Assembly (NCBI GenBank): GCA_009845505.1
Contig: VXZL01000328.1
Location: forward strand, 1 to 10,239
Source: Candidatus Poribacteria bacterium
Lineage (GTDB): Bacteria; Poribacteria; WGA-4E; WGA-3G
DNA: 10,239 bases
Reading direction: 5' to 3'
Shown here: piece after piece, positions 1-6,071 of the stretch
Layout: every line of letters begins with the position of its first letter
Numbering within the stretch: the first letter of the stretch is position 1
Made by a program: the position numbers and the translations under genes
Notes under the pieces: model-generated
Database searches by the model: none
What the model was told of the DNA's origin: nothing
Seen by the model: only the letters and a program-made list of their open reading frames with translations

Positions 1-1914
1 GGTAAATATAGATTGTTGGAGTATCTGAATTCAGGAGGATTCTCGTCGGTCTTTCGCGCTCGCGAAGAGATGACGAACCGAAACGTTGCCATCAAAGCCT
101 TAGCAAAAACAGCATATCCGGCAGGTAGGATGAAGTTTTTGCTAAATGAATTTCAAGCAATGTCAAAGATTTGGGGACATCCCAATATTGTCTCGATTCA
201 TACAGTTGAACCGGGTACGGATGACTATGTTGCATGGATCGTGATGGAATATGTTGAAGGGAAAAGTCTTCACGAACTGATGCAGGAGGGCCCGCTTTCG
301 CTAACCGATACAATCAATGTTGGCTTGGATATCTGCCGCGGACTGAAAGCAGCGCATGCTCACAAAATTATGCATCGTGACATCAAGCCCCAAAATATAT
401 TGCTCACGACCGATAAACAAGCGAAGGTCGCGGACTTCAGTATTGCCCGTATTTTTGGCGAAACCACCGAGTTTGCTGAAACGATGGCGGGAACGCGTCG
501 CTATATGGCACCGGAACAACATTATGGATCTTATGACTATCGGGCAGACCTGTATGCCACAGCCCTTATTTTGTATCAAGCCGTGACGGGGCGATTCCCA
601 TTTTCGGGTGAGAACAAGGAGATGGATAAAAAGAAGGCTGCCGGCGAAATAGAAGAAATCTATAGATGTCCAGAGGTGCTTCGCACTTTCTTACAAAAGG
701 CACTCCATCGCCAACTCTCTGAACGTCATCAAAATGCGACCGAAATGTACGATGAATTAGATCGTATCCGCCGAGATGAGTACGTCAAACAGGCTTCGCA
801 GCTTATTGATGCCAGCGTCAATTCCAGCAATCCGAGATTAGCAGAGGCACTTGAACGATACCGCAAAACCTTCCGACTGCCTATTGAAGTCGCAGAACGA
901 ATGAATCAAAATCTTTTTTTTGAGCAGCGGCGGAAAGAGGAAAATAATAAGCGTGAGAAGTTGGTTGCCCAAATCTACAAACATTATACACTTGCTACAC
1001 GCTACATTGAGAGCCAAGACTACATGGGCGTTTTTGAAGAAGTCCAGAAAGCGACGCGGCTTTGTCTGGATGACCAAGAGTTACTTAGAACCGTTGATAA
1101 CCTCTTCCGGCAGCTTAATATCACGACACCTCCTTTGGCAGCAAGTCCGACTGTTGAGGAAATTATCACACTCATTCAGAAATTACCGGATAACGAAAAT
1201 GCTGTGCTTCGTACATGGCTTGATAACCAAGAACTTACCCGTGAAGAGACGGAGACCGATATAGTTCCTATCCAACCCCAAGTTAAAGCATCGGGCAGCT
1301 ATCGGATGATAATTGAGGAAGCATCGCCAGAATTTTTGCTGGATCAAGTCCATATTGATATTCAGTATCCGCACGAGGAAGAAGCGTTTCATATTTTCCA
1401 AAAAATCCAGATTTACCAGCAACAAGGACGGATGCGGCAGTGTCACGTCCTCTATAATAAACTGGGGAAGTTCTACCAAAAGCAAGCACGCAGCTTTGCC
1501 AAAGCGGATAATCTCGAACTTGTCGCCAACTGTTATACGCGTGCAAGATTCGCGTATACTGTTGCCGACAAATTTCGACTTGCCAGGAAAAATGCGAAAA
1601 ATGGTGGGATTTACTACACCCGCCTTGGACGCCAATTTGAACTCCAGCGCTCATGGGAAGAAGCCGGAAAATCTTATATCCTTGCCGCCTTCAATCATAG
1701 CTACGCAAATCTGCCAGCCCTTGTTGAAGAGTGCCACAGAATGGCAACTGTCTGCTATTTCAACGCCGCTGAGAGTGCGCATCTGAATCGTGAATTACAG
1801 ATCGCTTATGACTATTACATGTTAATCATGATGATAGGCGAGAAGATGTCGGCACCCACAAAGGTGGTGAGTGAGGCACAAAAACTTATCTCGGAAATCC
1901 CTGTTCAGAGTTAG
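1..1914 (+). CDS. Hanks-type Ser/Thr protein kinase with long helical C-terminal region (5' partial)
   Basis: Protein kinase predicted to transfer phosphate from ATP to Ser/Thr of unknown targets. The frame is open from base 1 and reads GKYRLLEYLNSGGFSSVFRA, the kinase N-lobe, so the true start is upstream and the TTG at 13 is not the start. Numbering from base 1: VAIK lysine K32; catalytic loop HRDIKPQN with H125-D127; activation-segment GTRRYMAPE with A170-E172; the kinase domain ends near residue 255. Two departures from consensus are visible: the glycine loop reads NSGGFS instead of GxGxxG, and the DFG metal-binding motif is DFS (D145-S147). Residues about 260-400 look helical and charged, 400-445 look like a linker, and 455-625 are helical and rich in Tyr/Ala pairs, resembling TPR-like repeats, possibly for partner binding. 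No membrane segment or PASTA repeat is seen, so it is probably cytoplasmic. The stop overlaps the Shine-Dalgarno sequence of the next gene, suggesting co-transcription. Confidence 0.93.
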   Translation, partial: GKYRLLEYLNSGGFSSVFRAREEMTNRNVAIKALAKTAYPAGRMKFLLNEFQAMSKIWGHPNIVSIHTVEPGTDDYVAWIVMEYVEGKSLHELMQEGPLSLTDTINVGLDICRGLKAAHAHKIMHRDIKPQNILLTTDKQAKVADFSIARIFGETTEFAETMAGTRRYMAPEQHYGSYDYRADLYATALILYQAVTGRFPFSGENKEMDKKKAAGEIEEIYRCPEVLRTFLQKALHRQLSERHQNATEMYDELDRIRRDEYVKQASQLIDASVNSSNPRLAEALERYRKTFRLPIEVAERMNQNLFFEQRRKEENNKREKLVAQIYKHYTLATRYIESQDYMGVFEEVQKATRLCLDDQELLRTVDNLFRQLNITTPPLAASPTVEEIITLIQKLPDNENAVLRTWLDNQELTREETETDIVPIQPQVKASGSYRMIIEEASPEFLLDQVHIDIQYPHEEEAFHIFQKIQIYQQQGRMRQCHVLYNKLGKFYQKQARSFAKADNLELVANCYTRARFAYTVADKFRLARKNAKNGGIYYTRLGRQFELQRSWEEAGKSYILAAFNHSYANLPALVEECHRMATVCYFNAAESAHLNRELQIAYDYYMLIMMIGEKMSAPTKVVSEAQKLISEIPVQS

Positions 1915-1919
1915 AGGAG
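1913..1919 (+). promoter_or_regulatory. Shine-Dalgarno sequence of the aldolase gene
   Basis: AGAGGAG lies 6 nt before the GTG at 1926 and supports that start. It overlaps the TAG stop of the kinase gene (1912-1914), an arrangement compatible with translational coupling of the two genes. Confidence 0.75.
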
Positions 1920-1925
1920 CACGAC

Positions 1926-2699
1926 GTGAAAGCATCTTTAAAGCGCGGAGAGGTTCTTATAGGGACGTTTGTCCTTGAATTTGGAGGCTCCGCAATTGCG
2001 ACGCTTTTGGCAAGTGCTGGGGCAGATTTTATTATTGCTGATCTGGAACATAGCTCGTTTTCTATAGAAACAATGGGACGTATAATTCGGGACGCACGCG
2101 GCGCGAATTTGCCGTGTATTGTGCGTGTTCCGATTCTTGAACGCCATTTTGTTTCTCGCATCCTTGACGCAGGCGCAACAGGGGTCATGATTCCACGGGT
2201 CGAATCCGGTGAAGATCTCGAAAAAATCCGAAACTGGACGAAGTACGCACCTGAAGGGGACCGAGGGGTCGCATTCGGTATCGGACATACCGACTATGGT
2301 GACTTCACAAAACTTGATACCCAGGCGTATGTGCGTCGGGCAAACGAAGAGATCCTTAGCATAGGACAAATTGAGACCGTCAAAGCTGTTGAAAACTTGG
2401 AGGACATTCTCGCCACTGGTGGGCTAGATGTTATCTTTATTGGACCTTATGACTTATCCACCTCTATGGGGATTTCCGGTGAACTTGAACATCCGTTGCT
2501 TCTGGATGCAATAAAAAAAGTCATCGCGCTTACACAGCGATACAATGTTCCCTTGGGTTGTTATGTCAACGATTTTGAAAGTGGCGAACAGTGGTTAAGG
2601 CATGGTGTGCAATTGATAGCGTGTGGGAATGATGCTTTTTTGTTAACCTGTAAATTTGCCGAGGAAAGTCAGAAATTTAGAAATGCGGTGGGTTCTTAA
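1926..2699 (+). CDS. HpcH/HpaI aldolase family protein (class II, metal-dependent)
   Basis: A 257-residue TIM-barrel aldolase of the HpcH/HpaI family (HpaI, GarL, RhmA relatives), which cleave or form 2-keto acids through a pyruvate-type enolate with a divalent metal. Family signatures are visible: ADLEHSSF with H42 at the position of the catalytic His, VRVP with R67 at the carboxylate-binding Arg, AGATGVMIPRVES (82-94), the metal ligand E150 in GQIETVKAVEN, and the metal ligand D176 in IFIGPYDLSTSMG. The length is typical (about 250-270). The GTG start has a good Shine-Dalgarno sequence. It is 11 bp after the kinase and 23 bp before iolC. The substrate cannot be read from sequence. The location beside iolC suggests a role in sugar-acid or inositol breakdown, but the usual inositol aldolase (IolJ) belongs to a different family and produces DHAP, so assignment to that step is only a hypothesis. 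Confidence 0.9.
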   Translation: MKASLKRGEVLIGTFVLEFGGSAIATLLASAGADFIIADLEHSSFSIETMGRIIRDARGANLPCIVRVPILERHFVSRILDAGATGVMIPRVESGEDLEKIRNWTKYAPEGDRGVAFGIGHTDYGDFTKLDTQAYVRRANEEILSIGQIETVKAVENLEDILATGGLDVIFIGPYDLSTSMGISGELEHPLLLDAIKKVIALTQRYNVPLGCYVNDFESGEQWLRHGVQLIACGNDAFLLTCKFAEESQKFRNAVGS

Positions 2700-2722
2700 A
2701 CGCGAATCTTGTCGCGAAAAAA

Positions 2723-3730
2723 ATGGAAACTTACGATATTCTTACAATCGGGCGGAGTTCTATAGATCTCTACGCAAATGACATCGGAGCTCCCTTCACC
2801 GACATTAAAAGTTTTGGTGCCTTCGTTGGTGGGTGTCCTACCAACATCAGCGTTGGTGTACAGAGACTTGGGCTTCGGGCTGCGTTGCTTACGGCTGTCG
2901 GTGAGGATCCGGTTGGAGAATTTCTTCTCAAGTTTTTGAATAATGAGGGTGTTGAGACACGATTTATCCCCTGCAAACCCGAACATCGGACGAGTGCTGT
3001 TGTTCTCGGTATTGAACCACCGGATCGGTTCCCATTAATTTATTATCGTGATAATTGTGCGGATATTGAACTGACAATTGATGACGTTCTTGCTGCACCG
3101 GTTGCCGAGAGTCGAGCTGTGCTAATATCAGGAACTGGCTTGAGCAAAGAACCGAGCCGTAGTGCAACAATCTATGCCGCAGAGCAAGCAAAAGCATTGG
3201 GAAAGAAGGTCTTTTTGGACCTCGATTTTCGGGCAGATCAATGGCACGACCCAAGAGCGTTTGGGATTGTTATTCGGTCTGCCTTGCGCTATATTGACAT
3301 CGCTATCGGGACAGAGGAAGAAATCAAAGCAGCTACGCTTAGGAATGTTTCTCAGCTCACAATTGAGCACTCCCAAATTTCAAATCCTACGATTCAAGGG
3401 GATATGGCGGTGGCTATTGAGACGCTCTTAGGGGCAGGTCCAAATGCTCTGATCGTGAAGCGCGGTATTGAGGGAGCAGATGTCCATTTGGCAAGCGGTG
3501 AGGTCGTTCACGCAGCACCGTTTCCTGTCGAAGTTTACAACACCCTTGGTGCTGGAGATGCCTTTGCCAGTGGTTTTGTCTATGGGAACCTCAGCGATTG
3601 GAGTTGGGAAAAATCAGCACGTCTTGGCAATGCTACGGGTGCGATTGTCGTAACACGGCACGGTTGTGCCAACTTTATGCCAACGATGCCTGAGGTCAAC
3701 GAGTTTGTCGCGGAACATGGCGGATGGTAA
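2723..3730 (+). CDS. iolC: 5-dehydro-2-deoxygluconokinase (PfkB family)
   Basis: ATP-dependent sugar kinase of 335 residues, PfkB/ribokinase fold. IolC phosphorylates 2-deoxy-5-keto-D-gluconate to the 6-phosphate in myo-inositol catabolism. The N-terminal PfkB signature is GGCPTNISVGVQRLG (about 37-51). The C-terminal signature NTLGAGDAFASGF carries the anion hole G276-A277-G278 and the catalytic base D279. Segments that point to IolC rather than KDG kinase or ribokinase are IYYRDNCADIELTIDDV, ISGTGLSKEPSR, VFLDLDFRADQWHD and AIGTEEEIKAAT, which follow the same pattern as Bacillus IolC. It is a stand-alone kinase and lacks the C-terminal aldolase domain found in fused versions. The ATG start has only a poor Shine-Dalgarno sequence (A/G-rich GCGAAAAAA), so it may rely on coupling to the aldolase 23 bp upstream. 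Its presumed partner iolD lies 3.47 kb downstream, beyond the mobile DNA. Confidence 0.88.
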   Translation: METYDILTIGRSSIDLYANDIGAPFTDIKSFGAFVGGCPTNISVGVQRLGLRAALLTAVGEDPVGEFLLKFLNNEGVETRFIPCKPEHRTSAVVLGIEPPDRFPLIYYRDNCADIELTIDDVLAAPVAESRAVLISGTGLSKEPSRSATIYAAEQAKALGKKVFLDLDFRADQWHDPRAFGIVIRSALRYIDIAIGTEEEIKAATLRNVSQLTIEHSQISNPTIQGDMAVAIETLLGAGPNALIVKRGIEGADVHLASGEVVHAAPFPVEVYNTLGAGDAFASGFVYGNLSDWSWEKSARLGNATGAIVVTRHGCANFMPTMPEVNEFVAEHGGW

Positions 3731-3869
3731 TAAATACGGTTTCCAACTTTGTGCAACTGTGCTCTGCACGTTAGTTTCTACACACTATATTACTTCATAA
3801 TACCATAAGTAGTTTGGGGACAAGAAAAGCCTATCCAGTCATCAATCGGCACACTATTTAGATCTGAAT
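3731..3869. other. AT-rich intergenic stretch after iolC, no gene seen
   Basis: No open frame with family likeness and no strong terminator were found. A 5-bp stem (GTGCA 3751-3755 with TGCAC 3765-3769) and another (TACTT 3790-3794 with AAGTA 3807-3811) are too weak to call. The stretch probably contains the junction between the old iolC downstream region and the decayed IS1595 element, but no clear terminal inverted repeat marks the boundary. Confidence 0.5.
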
Positions 3870-4427
3870 CAAAAGGTGGATCTATATATGATGACGCGTA
3901 TCAGGACTGAAATAGCGAAAAAGGGTGGTACTTTGCTACAAGGGACTATAGAAGGAGACAAAGCTTATATTCGGTGGCAAATCTTGCAAGCCTAACAAAA
4001 GAGTAGATCACGAACCTGCTAAGCGCGGTCGCCGAACAGAGAAAGATACCATCATTGGAACAATCCAACGCGGCGGTAAAGTCGTTGCTCTACTTGGCCG
4101 AAACTCACTGGGCCAAGTATTCTGAAGTTTATCGGTTCTGTTACGAATCTCAAGGATTCTACGTTAATAACTGATAAGTTCTGAGCGTATGGATTGATTA
4201 GTAAAAAAATGAAATATGCTGTAATCAATCACCGAGAGTAGTATGTTAATGGTGAAACACATACCAATACTATTGAAGGTTTTTTGTCATTGTTAAAACG
4301 GGCATGGTATGTGCTATATCATCACTATCAGACAGGCTATACACCCCTCTACGTGGCGGAACAATGCTACAACTATAACTATCATGATACTGACCTCTTT
4401 TGGAAGTTTTTGAAGGAGTGCATATGA
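3870..4427 (+). pseudogene. Decayed IS1595-family (ISXO2-like) transposase remnant
   Basis: Pieces of a DDE transposase occur in order but in different frames. Frame 3 reads MMTRIR (from 3888) and GTIEGDKAYI, corresponding to the family DETYIGGK block. An extra base near 3972 moves the reading to frame 1, which continues GGKSCKPNKR, then KRGRRTEKD, then GTIQRGGKVVALLGR up to a stop at 4123-4125. Frame 3 resumes near 4155 with STLITDKF, a stop at 4182-4184, AYGLISKK, another stop at 4239-4241, then YVNGETHTNTIEGF and LLKRAWYVLYHHY, and runs to the stop at 4425-4427. The likely active-site positions are partly kept (D in GDKAY, D in ITDKF, E in NTIEGF). The N-terminal zinc-ribbon half is missing. 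With at least two frameshifts and three in-frame stops, this copy cannot make a working transposase. Family assignment is from remembered motifs. Confidence 0.8.
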
Positions 4428-4428
4428 A

Positions 4429-4731
4429 ATGAAAAAGGCTAAAGATAGCGAAGTTAGATTGTATGGTTTTATACTTGATAAACTCAAAGAACTCGGTTGG
4501 GATACTCGGTCTCCTAAAAATGGAGGTCAAGTTTATGCTCAAAATGAGCTTAGATATAACGAGCAATTAAAAATAGCCCTCGGTTTGCTATGTCCAGAGT
4601 ATATTGTAGAGTTGAGTGAGCGAGAATACTGGGTTATTGAAGCAAAAGCTGCTATCAAAGACCTGTACTGCCACCGGAAATTTAGACCACTCCGTAATAT
4701 AAGATTGTGCTACAATGACGATCTACTTTGA
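4429..4731 (+). pseudogene. 5' fragment of a restriction-modification type protein, truncated by the IS3 element
   Basis: An ATG with AAGGAG 10 nt upstream (4413-4418) opens a frame of 100 codons, but only the first 80 belong to the gene: the IS3 left end starts at 4669, exactly between codons 80 and 81, and the last 20 residues and the stop are IS sequence. The fragment begins MKKAKDSEVRLYGFILDKL, followed by LGWDTRSPKNGGQVY, and has PEYIVEL (56-62) before YWVIEAKA (67-74). This resembles the N-terminal nuclease-like region of type I R subunits or type IIG methylase-nucleases, where a PD...(D/E)xK motif sits; here E71-A72-K73 fits ExK, while the usual PD is PE (56-57). No continuation was found on the far side of the IS3 element, so the rest of the gene has been lost. 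The exact system type cannot be decided from 80 residues. Confidence 0.6.
4669..4688 (+). repeat. IS3 element left terminal inverted repeat
   Basis: TGCCACC, three unmatched bases, then AATTTAGACC. It pairs with the right repeat at 5883-5902 (17 of 20 positions identical; mismatches are GGA against TTT at positions 8-10). Confidence 0.9.
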
Positions 4732-4744
4732 AAGGAGCATTCCG

Positions 4745-5032
4745 ATGGCCAAACGCAGAAGATTCACTGCTAAGTTTAAAGCAGCAGTTGTGCGTGAAGC
4801 ACTTACGGGCGACAGTTCCCAAGCAGAACTCTGTAGACGACATAACCTCAGCGAAAATCAAGTCTCCACATGGAAACGACAATATCTTGAACATGCTGAA
4901 ACCTTTTTTGAGTCGGAAACCGAGAAGCACTCCAGCGAGTCAGCGGAGCGGATCGCTCAACTTGAACAACTTGTTGGGCGGTTGACCCTGGCGATGGAAA
5001 TCCCAAAAAAAGCATTGACGCTCTTGGATTGA
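4745..5032 (+). CDS. IS3-family transposase OrfA (helix-turn-helix subunit)
   Basis: A 95-residue DNA-binding subunit that recognises the IS ends. It begins MAKRRRFTAKFKAAVVREAL and continues SQAELCRRHNLSENQVSTWKRQYL, the helix-turn-helix of the Transposase_8 / IS3 OrfA group (about residues 5-50). The segment AERIAQLEQLVGRLTLAMEIPKKA (about 65-90) is a leucine-zipper-like coiled coil ending in the family's 'LEILKKA'-type motif. The ATG at 4745 is preferred over the in-frame ATG at 4715 because AAAGGAG (4731-4737) lies 7 nt before it and the product then starts like its family. A TACAAT at 4711-4716 could be a -10 box, but no good -35 is evident. The end overlaps orfB: ribosomes that do not slip stop at 5030-5032. 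Confidence 0.9.
   Translation: MAKRRRFTAKFKAAVVREALTGDSSQAELCRRHNLSENQVSTWKRQYLEHAETFFESETEKHSSESAERIAQLEQLVGRLTLAMEIPKKALTLLD
5005..5012 (+). promoter_or_regulatory. Programmed -1 ribosomal frameshift site (A7) joining OrfA to OrfB
   Basis: Seven consecutive A (5005-5011) followed by G are read in OrfA as CCA AAA AAA GCA, i.e. an A_AAA_AAA slippery heptamer in the correct phase. A slip of -1 gives AAA AAA AGC ATT GAC GCT CTT GGA and runs into the orfB frame, making an OrfAB fusion, the active transposase in IS3 elements. A 7-bp stem (TCTCAAC 5038-5044 with GTTGAGA 5056-5062, 11-nt loop) lies 26 nt beyond the run; it might stimulate slipping, though the distance is longer than usual. Confidence 0.85.
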
Positions 5033-5868
5033 GTCCATCTCAACAGCGCTGTCTCGTTGAGACGTTGCGCAAGGAGTATGCCATGCGAGAGATTTGTGAG
5101 GTGCTGGGTTTCAACAAGAGCACCTTCTATTATCAACCCAAAAGCGACCCCTCTGAAGATGTCCTACGCGCTGAAATACTGCGATTGGCAGCGGCGTATC
5201 CAACATATGGGTATAGACGTATCACGAAGATGCTGGTGGCTGAAGGGACCCCCGTTGGGTATAAGCGCGTTGCTCGGTTGATGAAAGAGATGAATCTCTT
5301 GGTCTCGGTCAAGCGTGCGTGTCGAACCACCAGATCGCTTCAAGGCGATAAACCGTGGAGCAACCTGCTTGAACCCCTTGAAGTCTCTCATCGGGATCAG
5401 GTCTGGGTCGGTGATATCACCTACGTCCGCCTCAACAGCCGCTTCATCTATGTCGCTGTGCTCATGGATGTCTTCACACGTATGATTCGAGGGTGGAACC
5501 TCGGTCAACACTTGAGCCAAACTCTGACATTGAAACCCTTGGAGCAAGCATTACACGACAGGGTTCCGGAGATTCATCATTCCGATCAAGGGGTGCAATA
5601 TCTTTCAAAGGCGTATCTCTCGCTGCTCAAAGCACACGCTATTGAGATTTCAATAGCTCGCAGCGGGCGTCCTTGGGAGAACGGATACGCCGAAAGACTC
5701 ATCCGCACCCTCAAGGAAGAAGAAGTCCACCTCAACGATTACCAAGATATTACCGAGGCTCGACAAAGCATCGGTCATTTTCTCACACAGGTATATAACC
5801 ATAAACGTCTCCATTCGGCGTTAGGGTATCTGACTCCTGCCGAATTTCAGAGACAAACCTTCTCTTAA
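5029..5868 (+). CDS. IS3-family transposase OrfB (DDE catalytic subunit)
   Basis: Retroviral-integrase-type (rve) catalytic domain, normally made as an OrfAB fusion by -1 frameshifting at 5005-5011. The TTG at 5029 is only the first possible start in this frame; independent initiation there is doubtful. An N-terminal HTH_21-like region (TYGYRRITKMLVAEGTPVGY) precedes the catalytic core. The active-site residues are all present: D129 in WVGDITYV, D186 in HHSDQGVQY and E222 in NGYAERLIRTLKEEE, giving the exact D-x35-E spacing of the IS3 family. The end shows YNHKRLHSALGYLTPAEF, the usual C-terminal signature. The length of 279 residues is normal. No internal damage was seen. Confidence 0.93.
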   Translation: MSPSQQRCLVETLRKEYAMREICEVLGFNKSTFYYQPKSDPSEDVLRAEILRLAAAYPTYGYRRITKMLVAEGTPVGYKRVARLMKEMNLLVSVKRACRTTRSLQGDKPWSNLLEPLEVSHRDQVWVGDITYVRLNSRFIYVAVLMDVFTRMIRGWNLGQHLSQTLTLKPLEQALHDRVPEIHHSDQGVQYLSKAYLSLLKAHAIEISIARSGRPWENGYAERLIRTLKEEEVHLNDYQDITEARQSIGHFLTQVYNHKRLHSALGYLTPAEFQRQTFS

Positions 5869-5882
5869 CTTTGCGAAATTTC

Positions 5883-5902
5883 GGTCTAAATTAAAGGTGG
5901 CA
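5883..5902 (-). repeat. IS3 element right terminal inverted repeat
   Basis: Read on the minus strand it starts TGCCACC, then TTT, then AATTTAGACC, matching the left repeat at 4669-4688. It starts 14 bp after the orfB stop. Confidence 0.9.
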
Positions 5903-5953
5903 CTTCAGTTCCACATGTGTTCGTGGAAAGAAAAAAGATTGCCTTCTAATGAT
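5903..5953. other. Short spacer between IS3 and the tnpB element; probable remnant of the native iolD leader
   Basis: These 51 bases carry no gene. The stretch ends in TAATGAT (5947-5953). If the tnpB element is removed, its ATG at 5949-5951 falls in frame with the iolD codons at 7247 onward, so this is inferred to be the end of the original iolD upstream region including its start codon. Only an A/G-rich run (GGAAAGAAAAAAG) stands in for a Shine-Dalgarno sequence, similar to the weak one before iolC. Confidence 0.45.
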
Positions 5954-5957
5954 TTTT

Positions 5958-5978
5958 GTGGTATACCTATAATACCAC
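5958..5978 (+). repeat. Left-end subterminal hairpin of the tnpB element
   Basis: GTGGTAT (5958-5964) pairs with ATACCAC (5972-5978) around a 7-nt loop ACCTATA. A perfect 7-bp stem at this place is what the left end of an IS200/IS605 element should offer TnpA. Confidence 0.65.
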
Positions 5979-6026
5979 GTAGTGAGGACTTACTACCTGC
6001 CTACAAGGGAAACTGTCTCCTTGTCG

Positions 6027-6044
6027 ACCGACTGTAGTCAGCGG
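6027..6044 (+). repeat. Secondary hairpin in the tnpB leader
   Basis: ACCG (6027-6030) plus CTG (6032-6034) pair with CAG (6039-6041) plus CGGT (6041-6044 region), with a single bulged A at 6031 and a small TAGT loop; AAAAA follows. It sits about 30 nt before the tnpB start and could affect its translation, but no function can be shown. Confidence 0.35.
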
Positions 6045-6071
6045 TAAAAAGCGTGGGACGTGGAATACTCA

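Larger units (their letters stand above)
4669..5902 (+). mobile_element. IS3-family insertion sequence, structurally complete, 1234 bp
   Basis: The ends are TGCCACC...GGTGGCA, with the TG/CA termini typical of IS3. Terminal inverted repeats match at 17 of the first 20 positions. The element holds orfA and orfB in the usual overlapping -1 arrangement, with an A7 slippery run and an intact DD(35)E active site, and it may still be active. Flanking bases are TAC on the left and CTT on the right, so there is no 3- or 4-bp target duplication. The left side is inside the restriction-modification fragment, whereas the right side is unrelated sequence leading to iolD, which suggests a deletion or recombination next to the element after insertion. 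Confidence 0.92.

Noticed and set aside
1183..1654. Minus-strand open frames of 123-150 codons inside the kinase gene
   Set aside because: They lie antisense to a well-supported kinase tail, have no recognisable motifs and no Shine-Dalgarno sequence.
1313..1786. Plus-strand 157-codon frame inside the kinase gene
   Set aside because: Shifted frame of the kinase; composition rich in Lys/Ser/Arg without family likeness.
3751..3769. Possible terminator after iolC (GTGCA/TGCAC stem)
   Set aside because: Only 5 bp with a 9-nt loop and no T-run directly after it.
5903..6059. Continuation of the restriction-modification gene after the IS3 element
   Set aside because: All three forward frames were read; none resembles the family, and all meet stops before tnpB.
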